Positions 1-7,410 of a stretch of DNA of 64,000 bases are shown here, in pieces. The stretch comes from an uncultured Alphaproteobacteria bacterium. GTDB lineage: Bacteria; Pseudomonadota; Alphaproteobacteria; Rhodospirillales; Rhodospirillaceae. The stretch lies in contig LT599022.1 of the NCBI GenBank assembly GCA_900079695.1, positions 228,222-292,221 of the forward strand. Reading direction: 5' to 3'. Made by a program: the position numbers and the translations under genes. The stretch's first letter is position 1; each line of letters begins with the position of its first letter. A model generated the notes under the pieces. That model was given only the letters and a program-made list of their open reading frames with translations, searched no databases and was not told the origin of the DNA.

Positions 1-171
1 GCCGCCGGGGTGGAGTTCGAGATCGACGTGGTCGCCCCACCATTCGCGAATGTGGCGGCGGTTGGTCAGGCACGTCCACGCGGCTTTGATCGGCGCGCGG
101 ACGACGTCGGTGATGTTGATGAGACCGGCCTCGACGTCGATGGTGACGCTGCCGGTTCTGGTGCTGGTCAT
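1..171 (-). CDS. SRPBCC/AHSA1-domain protein (N-terminal part)
   Basis: A minus-strand gene starts at the ATG at 171 and runs off the left edge, so only the first 57 codons are visible. A strong GGAGGA ribosome site sits six bases before the ATG. The visible protein has a short polar start, then the opening helix and strand of a START/Bet v1-like fold. The stretch AAWTCLTNRRHIREWW matches the first conserved block of Aha1-type SRPBCC proteins, which bind hydrophobic ligands or act with Hsp90-like partners. The specific role cannot be told from this fragment. The family call is by recognition and the function is open. Confidence 0.75.
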   Translation of the reverse strand, partial: MTSTRTGSVTIDVEAGLINITDVVRAPIKAAWTCLTNRRHIREWWGDHVDLELHPGG

Positions 172-266
172 GTTGTCCTCCCGAGTTGTGGAGTACGCAT
201 GTCCTGTATCGCAATTCTACCGCCGGGCGCAGAAATTCCCAAGGCCGAACCGTTGCGCGCATACGA

Positions 267-290
267 AAACGGCCCCGGAAGGGGCCGTTT
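267..290 (-). terminator. Rho-independent terminator of the M23 peptidase gene
   Basis: A perfect 10-bp stem (arms 267-276 and 281-290) with a GGAA/TTCC tetraloop lies just beyond the stop of the peptidase gene at 311. On the minus strand the stem ends in GTTT. It separates this gene from the SRPBCC gene. Confidence 0.8.
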
Positions 291-310
291 CGGCATCGCG
301 GCGTCGGCGT

Positions 311-1759
311 TCAGCGCGCCTTGGGCGCGTCCGCCGGGGCTGCGGCGGCAACCGCGCCGGTCCCGCCGAGGCTCGCGAAGGTACGGTCGAGCGCGGCGCG
401 GAGGTTCTGGTACTTGCGCAGCTCGTTGCCCGCCAGTGCACGGCCGGACGGCATCTTGATCTTGAGCGGGTTGACCTGCTCGCCGCTCATCAGAACCTCG
501 TAGTGGAGGTGCGGCCCGGTGGTGCGGCCGGTGTTGCCGGAATAGGCCACCACCTGCCCCTGACGCACCCGCACGCCCGAGGAAATTCCCTTGGCGTAGC
601 CCGAGAGGTGGCCGTAGGCGGTGGAATAGGTGTTGGTGTGGCGGATCCGCAGGTAGTTGCCGTAGGAGCTCCACGGTCCCGCCTTCTCGATCACGCCGTC
701 GCCCGCGGCGTAGACCGGCGTGCCGATCGGCGCGGCGAAATCGACGCCCTTGTGCATTTTCGAGTAGCCGAGCACCGGGTGGTTGCGCATGCCGAAGCCG
801 GAGGTGATGCGCGCGCCGTCGACCGGGGTCTTGAGCAGCGCCTTGCGCACGCTCTGCCCCTTGGCGTTGTAGTAGTCGACCAACCCGGACGCGTCCTCGA
901 AGCGGTAGAGCACCAGCTTTTCGCCGGACAGGGTGAGGGAGGCGTAGTCGATCTCGCCGTCGCCGACCTTGGTGCCGTCGGGCAGGGTGCGGCGGTCGAC
1001 CATCACCTCGAAGCGGTCGCCCTTCTGGATGTCGCGCTGGAAGTCGACATCGTAGGAGAAGAGCTGAATCAACTGCGACAGCACCGTCGGCGAGACGCCC
1101 GCGCGCTCGCCCGCGGCGAACAGCGAGCTGTCGATCACGCCGGAATACGCCATCGTCTCGGTGGTGATCGGGTCGTGCTCTTCGCCCGCGGAGAATTTGC
1201 CGGTGTCCTGGCGTTCGACGAAGCTGCGGCGGCCGGGCTCGGCCTCGATCAGCAGGCGCGCCAGGGTGACGCCGCCGTCGCTCTCGACGAGGCCGAGGGT
1301 GACGCTTTGCCCCGGGGTCAGACGGCGCGGATCGAATACCGACTTGAGGGTCGAGATCGCGTCGAAACCGTCCTGGCGGGAGACGTCGTTGCGGTCGAGA
1401 ATTTGGCCGAGGGTGTCGCCCGGCAACACCTGCACGGTGAGTTCGCGGCTCTGCGGTCCGTCGGGCAGGCTGACGGTCTCGCCGCGATCGGACTCGCGGT
1501 GGCGGCGGCCCGGGTCGGGCAGATATTCGCTGCCGCCGTAGAGGTAGCCGCGCGGCGTGTAGGCCTCCGGTTCCTCGATCGCGGGCGGGGTCAGGAGGGT
1601 GGGCTGATCGGTGCGGCCGATACCTGCGTCCGAGGTGCCCGATCCCAGAACCGCCGCGACCGCCAGACCCGAAACGCCGACGATCAGGCCGAGAGCCAGG
1701 AGCTTCCGGGGTTCGATGCGCGGCGAGGTCTCCCCGGCGCTCTGCAGCTCTTCTTGCAT
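311..1759 (-). CDS. M23 family murein DD-endopeptidase
   Basis: A 482-residue, membrane-anchored zinc endopeptidase expected to cut peptidoglycan cross-links in the periplasm. There is one hydrophobic anchor near residues 22-45, a middle LysM/OapA-like region containing VLPGDTLGQIL, and a C-terminal LytM/peptidase M23 domain. Zinc ligands are visible as MHKGVDF (His336, Asp340) and HLHYEV (His417, His419), so the enzyme looks catalytically complete rather than an EnvC/NlpD-type activator. The ATG at 1759 is preferred because AGGGGA precedes it closely; an in-frame GTG lies at 1777. It has its own promoter and terminator and no operon partners. Confidence 0.93.
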   Translation of the reverse strand: MQEELQSAGETSPRIEPRKLLALGLIVGVSGLAVAAVLGSGTSDAGIGRTDQPTLLTPPAIEEPEAYTPRGYLYGGSEYLPDPGRRHRESDRGETVSLPDGPQSRELTVQVLPGDTLGQILDRNDVSRQDGFDAISTLKSVFDPRRLTPGQSVTLGLVESDGGVTLARLLIEAEPGRRSFVERQDTGKFSAGEEHDPITTETMAYSGVIDSSLFAAGERAGVSPTVLSQLIQLFSYDVDFQRDIQKGDRFEVMVDRRTLPDGTKVGDGEIDYASLTLSGEKLVLYRFEDASGLVDYYNAKGQSVRKALLKTPVDGARITSGFGMRNHPVLGYSKMHKGVDFAAPIGTPVYAAGDGVIEKAGPWSSYGNYLRIRHTNTYSTAYGHLSGYAKGISSGVRVRQGQVVAYSGNTGRTTGPHLHYEVLMSGEQVNPLKIKMPSGRALAGNELRKYQNLRAALDRTFASLGGTGAVAAAAPADAPKAR

Positions 1760-1866
1760 TGGTCCCCTCGATAGCACTGTCCGGCCCCCGCCGGATTTCC
1801 CGATCCCTCCGGCCGATGAACCGGAATTACCATTGCGCTGGACGCCGCGGAGGGTGGAGTGGGGTT

Positions 1867-1895
1867 ACAATGGCTTGTTGAAACGGTGAAGTCAA
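1867..1895 (-). promoter_or_regulatory. Likely sigma-70 promoter of the M23 gene
   Basis: On the minus strand a TTGACT -35 box (1890-1895) and a CATTGT -10 box (1867-1872) are 17 bp apart, about 110 bp before the peptidase start. The -10 is weak, as is common in GC-rich alphaproteobacteria. Confidence 0.4.
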
Positions 1896-1946
1896 GGAAC
1901 GATGCGGGCTTGCGAATCAAAGGCCTAGCGGAAAGGCTGGAAATCG

Positions 1947-1973
1947 GCACCCCACCCCTGGGGGATGGGGTGC
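1947..1973 (-). terminator. Hairpin after the SDR gene
   Basis: Eight bases GCACCCCA pair with TGGGGTGC, extended inwards by a C4/G4 stem with one bulged base. It lies 44 bases past the SDR stop codon. The T-run that follows on the minus strand is only ATTT, so termination may be weak. Confidence 0.45.
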
Positions 1974-2016
1974 AACCTCGAGCTGCGTAAGGCCGTCCGG
2001 CGGTCTCGCCGTGCGG

Positions 2017-2805
2017 TCAGATCGAGGCGATCAAGCCGCCGTCCACGCGCACCATCGAGCCGGTGACGTAGCCCGCCGGCACCGAGGCGAGGAAGGCGCA
2101 GACCGCCGCGAACTCCTCGACCTTGCCGTACCGTTTCATCGGGATCGTCGCCGCCGATTTGGCGCTCGCCTCGGCGACGGTGGTGCCGGTGCGGGCCGCC
2201 GCCGCCTGATCGAGCTCGGCGACGCGCTCGGTGCCGATGCGGCCGGGCAGCACGACGTTGACGGTGACGCCGTCGGCCGCGACCTCGCCCGCCAAGGTCT
2301 TCGAGAACGCGACCAGCGAGGCGCGCAGGGTGTTGGACATCGCCAGCGTCGGGATCGGCTGCACCACGCCCGAGGAGGTGATGGTGATGATCCGACCCCA
2401 CTTCTTTTCGCGCATCGCGGGGACCAGACCGTCGATCACGCGAATGAGGTTGAGCACCATGCTCTCGAAGTGCTTGAGCCAGGTTTCGGGGGCGACGCCG
2501 AGCGCGCCCGAGGGCGGCGGACCGCCGACGTTGCCGAGCAGGACGTCGACGCCGCCCATGGTCCTTACGGTGTCGATCATCGCCACCACCGAGGCGGTGT
2601 CGGAGAGGTCGAGTCCGACCACCGTCGCCTTGACGCCGTGGCGGGATTCGATCTGCGCGGCGGCGTCGCGCAGCTTTTCCGCACTGCGCGCGGCGAGGAT
2701 CAGGTCGCAGCCTTCCGCCGCGAGCGCCTGGGCGATGCCGCGTCCGAGGCCGCGCGAAGCCCCCATCACCAATGCGCGTTTGCCTTTCAGACCCAATTCC
2801 ATCAT
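2017..2805 (-). CDS. SDR-family oxidoreductase, BKR-like subgroup lacking the Tyr/Lys pair
   Basis: A 262-residue Rossmann-fold protein of the short-chain dehydrogenase family. The cofactor loop GASRGLG is at residues 15-21, GNVGG stands where NNAG is usual, and the catalytic Ser is at about 144-145. The canonical YxxxK is replaced by L154-x-x-x-N158 (LAMSN). This matches the BKR-like SDR subgroup, whose members keep the fold but not the classical catalytic tetrad, so it should not be called a working 3-oxoacyl-ACP reductase. Two ATGs in tandem follow GAGGAG, and the second has the better spacing. It is divergent from upp. Confidence 0.88.
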   Translation of the reverse strand: MMELGLKGKRALVMGASRGLGRGIAQALAAEGCDLILAARSAEKLRDAAAQIESRHGVKATVVGLDLSDTASVVAMIDTVRTMGGVDVLLGNVGGPPPSGALGVAPETWLKHFESMVLNLIRVIDGLVPAMREKKWGRIITITSSGVVQPIPTLAMSNTLRASLVAFSKTLAGEVAADGVTVNVVLPGRIGTERVAELDQAAAARTGTTVAEASAKSAATIPMKRYGKVEEFAAVCAFLASVPAGYVTGSMVRVDGGLIASI

Positions 2806-2878
2806 TTTGCTCCTCGCCCGGGGCCGCCGAGAGCGGCGGCTTCGTCTGAAACCATAAGCAAGATAAAGGCATCTTCCG

Positions 2879-3520
2879 ATGGCCGAAACCCCGTCCGTGA
2901 TCGTAGTGGATCACCCTCTGGTGCGCCACAAGCTCACCCGCTTGCGCGATCGCGCCACTCCGACCGCCGAATTCCGCACGCTGATGCGGGAGGTCGGCGC
3001 GCTCCTCGCGATCGAGGCGACGCGCCACCTGCCGCTCGCCGAAACCGTGGTGCAGACCCCGCTCGCCGCCACCCGGGGCTGGCGACTCGATCCGATTCCG
3101 GCGGTGATTCCGATCCTGCGCGCCGGGCTCGGCCTTGCCGACGGCCTGCTCGACCTGCTGCCGGAGGCCGACGTCGGCCACCTCGGCATGTATCGCGACG
3201 AAGAGACCGTGCGTCCGGTGCCGTATCTCGAACGCCTGCCCGCCGATCTCGGCGCGCGCGGCGTGGTGGTGGTCGATCCGATGCTCGCCACCGGCCATTC
3301 CGCCGCCTACGCCCTCGACCTCCTGGTTTCGCGCGGCGCACGGCCGGAGGCGACGGTGCTGATGGCCCTGGTCGCCGCGCCCGAGGGCGTCGCCGAGATC
3401 AACCGCCTGTTTCCGGCGGTGCGGATCGTCACCGCGGCGCTCGACGAACGCCTCAACGAGAAGTCGTATATCGTTCCCGGTCTCGGCGACGCGGGCGACC
3501 GTCTGTACGGCACGCCGTGA
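2879..3520 (+). CDS. upp: Uracil phosphoribosyltransferase
   Basis: A 213-residue cytosolic salvage enzyme that joins uracil and PRPP to give UMP and pyrophosphate. The PRPP-binding motif VVVVDPMLATGHSA is at about residues 129-142, and the C-terminal uracil-binding segment GLGDAGDRLYGT lies near the end. Both are diagnostic of UPRTase rather than of bifunctional PyrR. Its length is typical of the family. It stands alone, divergent from the SDR gene, with about 140 bp before the next gene. Confidence 0.96.
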   Translation: MAETPSVIVVDHPLVRHKLTRLRDRATPTAEFRTLMREVGALLAIEATRHLPLAETVVQTPLAATRGWRLDPIPAVIPILRAGLGLADGLLDLLPEADVGHLGMYRDEETVRPVPYLERLPADLGARGVVVVDPMLATGHSAAYALDLLVSRGARPEATVLMALVAAPEGVAEINRLFPAVRIVTAALDERLNEKSYIVPGLGDAGDRLYGTP

Positions 3521-3663
3521 CCGCGGGTTGACAACCACCGGTCGAACGCGTCACATTCGATGACGAGGGACGGGAGAGTTTTCGGCGTCGGGGAAGAGGG
3601 CCTCTCTGCGACGCCGTCGCCGCGGGCGAAGGTCTTTCCCGCCGGCCCGGAACAGGGGATGGA

Positions 3664-4077
3664 TTGAGCGCCGCCCAGAGAGTGACATCGCCGACGTTCG
3701 GACCCGCCGCGACCGGAAGGATCGCGAGCGCGGGACGCAACGTCGCGTCGGTGAGCTTTCCCCGCGTCGCCGATGCCGGCGGCTCCAACGCGATGGGGCC
3801 GCAGGAGCAATCGGTCCGCTACGACGACGGCTATCACCCGCAGGAGCGCCGCGAGCGGCAGGATCCGCAGCGCCGCGAGGGCCAGCCGGATTTCTTCCAC
3901 TACGCCGAAGTCGCCTATCTCGACCAGGCGTTCACCGCCGAATTGACGAACTGGAAGAGCGAGCCGATCATGCTCCCCGACGCGATCGCCGCCGGGGTGC
4001 GGCGTTACGAATCGAATTTGCGCGTGCTCGCCGGTCTCGCCCGCGTCGGCGGCGACAGTTACGACCGTCTGCATTGA
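3664..4077 (+). CDS. Uncharacterised 137-residue protein upstream of a Panacea gene
   Basis: Not recognised. The proposed TTG start at 3664 is supported by AGGGGA four bases upstream; no in-frame ATG is suitably placed. Residues 1-75 are rich in Ser, Ala, Arg, Gln and Asp and look disordered. Residues 76-137 look helical and end in a Leu/Arg-rich segment. There is no signal peptide, membrane segment or nuclease motif. It ends seven bases before the Panacea-domain gene, so the two are probably cotranscribed and may be functional partners. Coding status rests on the intact frame, the ribosome site and the tight spacing. Confidence 0.6.
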   Translation: MSAAQRVTSPTFGPAATGRIASAGRNVASVSFPRVADAGGSNAMGPQEQSVRYDDGYHPQERRERQDPQRREGQPDFFHYAEVAYLDQAFTAELTNWKSEPIMLPDAIAAGVRRYESNLRVLAGLARVGGDSYDRLH

Positions 4078-4084
4078 GTTTTTC

Positions 4085-4639
4085 ATGTCCGCTTCCGCCG
4101 TCGCCTCCACCTTCGACGTCGTCGTCTGGTTCACCGACCGCGCCCTCAACGACGGCGAGTACCTGCAGCCGACCAAGCTCCACCGCCTGATGTACCTCGC
4201 GCAGGGGTACTTCGCGGTGGCCTATCGCGGCGCCAAGCTGATGCCCGCGACCTTCGTCGTCGAGTCCTCCGGGCCGGTCGAACCCGACGTCTGGCGCGTC
4301 TACGCCTCGGGGCGGCCCTATATCGAGTCCGTGCCGCCGCCCGAGCGCGTCGAACAGTTTCTCGACAGCATCTGGCGGCGCTTCGGCAGCCACTCGGCCG
4401 ATTACCTCGGCGATCTCATCTCCCGTCAGCCGCCGTTTCAGGCCGCCCTCGCCGAAGGGCCACGCGCCGAGATTCCGCTCGCGGCGCTTGCCGCCTGCCT
4501 CGCCAAACCCGCCGCCGCCAAGGGGCGCGGACAGCTGGGGGTCGACGAGGTGCTGCGCCCCCGCACCGCCGTCAGCGCCACCGGCAAGGCGGTGAGCGTT
4601 CGCCGCTGGACGCCCGGCGGTTCCAAGGCGGGGTCCTGA
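4085..4639 (+). CDS. Panacea (SocA/DUF4065-like) domain protein
   Basis: A 184-residue protein whose first 100 residues carry the Panacea signature: QPTKLHRLMYLAQGYF, then GAKLMPATF, then ESSGPVEPDVW. Panacea domains act as antitoxin modules that pair with many unrelated toxins, and as SocA-like proteolytic adaptors. The tail beyond residue 120 is Ala/Pro/Arg-rich and unlike the core. The only close partner is the upstream unknown gene. An antitoxin role is inferred from the family, not shown by the sequence. Confidence 0.8.
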   Translation: MSASAVASTFDVVVWFTDRALNDGEYLQPTKLHRLMYLAQGYFAVAYRGAKLMPATFVVESSGPVEPDVWRVYASGRPYIESVPPPERVEQFLDSIWRRFGSHSADYLGDLISRQPPFQAALAEGPRAEIPLAALAACLAKPAAAKGRGQLGVDEVLRPRTAVSATGKAVSVRRWTPGGSKAGS

Positions 4640-4734
4640 CCCCGGGCGGCGAAAGTGGAAGGCGCGCTTTCGTCGGCGCTTTTTCCGGAAACGTCTTTCC
4701 CCGTCCCGGGCGATCGTGCATACTCAAGACTTCA

Positions 4735-4800
4735 CTCGCTTGGGTGCTTCCGCTTGGTTTCCCCGGGGGAGGCGAGAGCCTCGCATCTTCGGGATCAGGG
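4735..4800 (+). promoter_or_regulatory. Structured 5' leader of the antiporter gene, candidate cation riboswitch
   Basis: The 80 bases before the chosen antiporter start are rich in pairing. GAGGC-GAGA-GCCTC (4769-4782) forms a GNRA-capped hairpin. CCCCGGGG (4761-4768) is self-complementary. ATC-TTCGG-GAT (4785-4795) makes a further small hairpin. An alternative helix GCTTCC (4746-4751) with GGAGGC (4768-4773) would exclude the GNRA hairpin, giving a possible two-state switch. Leaders of Na+/H+ antiporters are known sites for nhaA-type and DUF1646-type metal riboswitches. Assignment to one of these classes is a guess. Confidence 0.35.
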
Positions 4801-4818
4801 CAAAACAATATCAGCGGT

Positions 4819-6255
4819 ATGAGAATAATCCTGCCATCGATTGTCGCCCCTCTCGTCGGCGGGGCGGTGCTGTGTGATCCAGCCGTCGCGCTCGCGGCGG
4901 GTGACGCTCCGCATATCGACGGCGCGACGCTCGGGCTCTGGTGGGCGGCGCCGTTCGCCGCGATGCTGCTCTCGATCGCGCTGCTGCCGCTGTTGATGCC
5001 GCACTTCTGGCATAATCACTTCGGCAAGGTGGCGGCGTTCTGGGCGCTGTGCTTCCTGGTTCCCGCGCTGTTGGCGTTCGGCCCGTCGACGGTGCTCTAC
5101 GAAGTGTTGCATACCGTCCTTCTCGAATACGTGCCGTTCGTGATCCTGTTGTTCTCGCTGTTCACCGTCGCGGGGGGCGTGCGCATCACCGGCGCGCTGC
5201 ACGGCTCGCCGCTGCTGAACACCGCGCTTCTCGGGGCGGGAGCCTTCCTCGCGAGTTGGATGGGCACCACCGGCGCGGCGATGCTGCTGATCCGGCCGCT
5301 GATCCGCGCCAACGAACGCCGCCAGCACAAAGTCCACACCATCGTCTTCTTCATCTTCCTGGTCGCCAACATCGGCGGCTCGCTCACCCCGCTCGGCGAT
5401 CCGCCGCTGTTCCTCGGCTTCCTCAAGGGCGTGTCGTTCTTCTGGACCACCCAGCACCTGCTGTTGCCGATGCTGCTGACCGTGGCGGTGCTGCTCTGCA
5501 TCTACTTCTGCCTCGACTACTGGTATTTCCGCGGCGAGGAACATCGCGAGGCGCCGATGATCGAGCCCGACGACCGCATCGGCGTCGAGGGCAAGATCAA
5601 CATCCTGTTGCTCGGCGGCGTGGTCGGCGCGGTGCTGATGAGCGGGCTGTGGCCGCACGCCTACCGTTGGTCGATACCGGTCTATCACGTGCCGGTCGAG
5701 ATCCAGAACGTCGTGCGCGACGGCCTGTTGCTGCTGATCGCCTACCTGTCGTGGAAGCTCACCAGCCGCGAAAGCCGCACGGCCAACGCCTTCAACTGGT
5801 TTCCGATCATCGAGGTCGGCAAGCTGTTCTTCGGCATCTTCATGACCATCATTCCGGCGATCGCGATTTTGCGCGCCGGAGCCGACGGCGCCCTCGCGCC
5901 GGTGGTCCACGCCGTCACCGACGCCTCGGGCGAGCCGATCAACTACATGTACTTCCTGCTCACCGGCATCCTGTCGTCGTTCCTCGACAACGCGCCCACC
6001 TATCTGGTGTTCTTCAACACCGCGGGCGGCGACGCGCATCTGCTGATGAGCGAGGTGGCGACGCTGATGGCGATCTCCTGCGGCGCGGTGTTCATGGGCG
6101 CGAACACCTACGTCGGCAACGCGCCGAACTTCATGGTGAAGTCGATCGCCGAGGAACGCGGGGTGAAGATGCCGAGCTTCTTCGGCTACATGCTGTGGTC
6201 GTTCGGCATTCTCGGGCCGATCTACGCGCTGCTGATCTGGCTGTTCTTCATCTGA
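4819..6255 (+). CDS. Sodium:proton antiporter, CitMHS-like/ion-transporter superfamily
   Basis: A 478-residue inner-membrane protein with about 11-12 hydrophobic segments and a cleavable-looking N-terminal segment ending ALAAG. Conserved half-site loops are visible as SWMGTTGAAMLLIRP, GGSLTPLGDPPLFLGF and SFLDNAPTYLVFF. These match the putative Na+/H+ antiporters of the CitMHS-2 group; exchange of Na+ for H+ is the family expectation. The ATG at 4819 is chosen because the upstream in-frame ATG at 4744 lies inside the structured leader. No strong ribosome site precedes 4819. The gene is monocistronic, with a strong terminator behind it. Confidence 0.85.
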   Translation: MRIILPSIVAPLVGGAVLCDPAVALAAGDAPHIDGATLGLWWAAPFAAMLLSIALLPLLMPHFWHNHFGKVAAFWALCFLVPALLAFGPSTVLYEVLHTVLLEYVPFVILLFSLFTVAGGVRITGALHGSPLLNTALLGAGAFLASWMGTTGAAMLLIRPLIRANERRQHKVHTIVFFIFLVANIGGSLTPLGDPPLFLGFLKGVSFFWTTQHLLLPMLLTVAVLLCIYFCLDYWYFRGEEHREAPMIEPDDRIGVEGKINILLLGGVVGAVLMSGLWPHAYRWSIPVYHVPVEIQNVVRDGLLLLIAYLSWKLTSRESRTANAFNWFPIIEVGKLFFGIFMTIIPAIAILRAGADGALAPVVHAVTDASGEPINYMYFLLTGILSSFLDNAPTYLVFFNTAGGDAHLLMSEVATLMAISCGAVFMGANTYVGNAPNFMVKSIAEERGVKMPSFFGYMLWSFGILGPIYALLIWLFFI

Positions 6256-6264
6256 AGCACGCCC

Positions 6265-6312
6265 GCGCCCATGAAAAACGCCCCCGGAGACGGGGGCGTT
6301 TTTCATGGGCGC
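6265..6312. terminator. Bidirectional terminator with perfect 22-bp arms
   Basis: Arms 6265-6286 and 6291-6312 are perfect inverted copies around a GAGA loop, each containing an A5/T5 run. It sits exactly between two convergent genes and abuts the stop codon of the stress-protein gene, so it can end transcription from both sides. Confidence 0.92.
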
Positions 6313-6313
6313 A

Positions 6314-7141
6314 TCAGTGGGACATGAAGATCGGGATGTTGGCGTTGGTGAGCAGCCGCCGGGTGCCGCCGCCCAGCACCAGCTCGCGCAGGCGCGAGTT
6401 GCCCGAGCCGCCCATCACGATCATGTCAGCGCGGGATTCCCGGGCGTATTCGAGTACCCGGCCCTCGGCCGCGCGCGCGCCGTGCTGCGGCGCCCGGACC
6501 GCCGGCTCGATGTCGTGCAGGCGCAGGGTGTTGGCGATCTTTTCGAGCGAGCGCGCGGCCTCGCGGCCGCCCTCGCGGGAAACCAGGGTCACCGCCTCGG
6601 CCTGTTGCAGGAACGGGATCGCCGCGCGCACCGCGCGCGAGCACTCCACCGTTTCCTTCCAGGCGACGAGGATCCGCCGCCCGAGCACCATCCGGCGCTG
6701 GCCGTGCGGCAGCACGATCACCGGACAGGAACCGACCGCCGCGAGTTGGTCGGGCAGCTCGGCGAACAGCATTTCCTCGAGGTTCTGCGGGTCGCTCTGG
6801 GAGACGATCGCGAGATCGTGGTAGTGGGAGAGCTGGGCCAGCACCTTGATGTGCTCGCCTTCGACCATGGTCCACTCGTAGCGCACGTCGTGCAGCTTGC
6901 ACCACTGCTGGAACTCGTTTTCCACCGTCTTCGATTTCTCGGCGGTGATGTCCTCCACCTCGCTGGTGAAGCCGACCGAGACGGTGCGACCTTCGGTGCC
7001 CGCGTAGGTACGCATCGGATTGGTGATGAAGACGACGCTCAGCAGGGCGTTGTGGCGACAGGCCAGATTGTAGGCAACGCGAAGGCGAGTCATGTATTCC
7101 TCGTCATTGGCAAGATGGACGAGGATGGATCTGATGCTCAT
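6314..7141 (-). CDS. Universal stress protein with tandem Usp domains
   Basis: A 275-residue cytosolic protein built of two UspA-like halves. The first half starts SIRSILVHLAND. The second starts GRRILVAWKET and ends with the ATP-loop-like block MGGSGNSRLRELVLGG, as in ATP-binding Usp domains. Tandem Usp proteins are usually induced by starvation or oxygen shift. The start at 7141 is chosen because the reading frame upstream of it is low-complexity Arg/Pro and lacks homology. It is convergent with the antiporter gene and has no operon partners. Confidence 0.9.
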   Translation of the reverse strand: MSIRSILVHLANDEEYMTRLRVAYNLACRHNALLSVVFITNPMRTYAGTEGRTVSVGFTSEVEDITAEKSKTVENEFQQWCKLHDVRYEWTMVEGEHIKVLAQLSHYHDLAIVSQSDPQNLEEMLFAELPDQLAAVGSCPVIVLPHGQRRMVLGRRILVAWKETVECSRAVRAAIPFLQQAEAVTLVSREGGREAARSLEKIANTLRLHDIEPAVRAPQHGARAAEGRVLEYARESRADMIVMGGSGNSRLRELVLGGGTRRLLTNANIPIFMSH

Positions 7142-7366
7142 ACCGAGGCGTTCCCTGCGTTGGCCTCCGTCCGGCGCTCTCCGGGCGGCGGAGACGCTAG
7201 TCGGACGGAGCGGGGGAGTCAATCCACGGTCCCTGCATGGGTGGGGTGACGTGTCGATATGCCCGGCGATCCTGCCCGCGACACCCTTCCGCAGCCCTCG
7301 CAAAACCGATAAGGCCCCGATCCAAATGTATCTTTTGGCGGGTTGGGATGCAATACCGGCGTGGAG
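7142..7366. other. Intergenic region between the stress gene and the thi operon
   Basis: This stretch holds the upstream region of the stress-protein gene. No further gene, tRNA or clear promoter boxes were seen; the thi operon terminator borders it on the right. Confidence 0.5.
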
Positions 7367-7393
7367 AAAAAATGCCCCGGCGCGGCCGCCGGG
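7367..7393 (-). terminator. Rho-independent terminator of the thi transport operon
   Basis: On the minus strand CCCGGCG and CGCCGGG pair around a four-base loop and are followed by GCATTTTTT. It begins about 18 bases after the thiY stop codon. Confidence 0.8.
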
Positions 7394-7410
7394 TGGCGGT
7401 TTTTCGCGCC

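Noticed and set aside
50-1774. Long plus-strand open frame opposite the M23 peptidase gene
   Set aside because: GC-rich codon bias on one strand keeps stops out of the antisense frames. The translation is Arg/Ala/Gly/Val-rich without domains, while the minus strand encodes a clear M23 enzyme.
4744-4818. Upstream ATG at 4744 as antiporter start
   Set aside because: It lies inside the structured leader, and the extra 25 residues lack any membrane or signal character. The ATG at 4819 gives a signal-like hydrophobic start.
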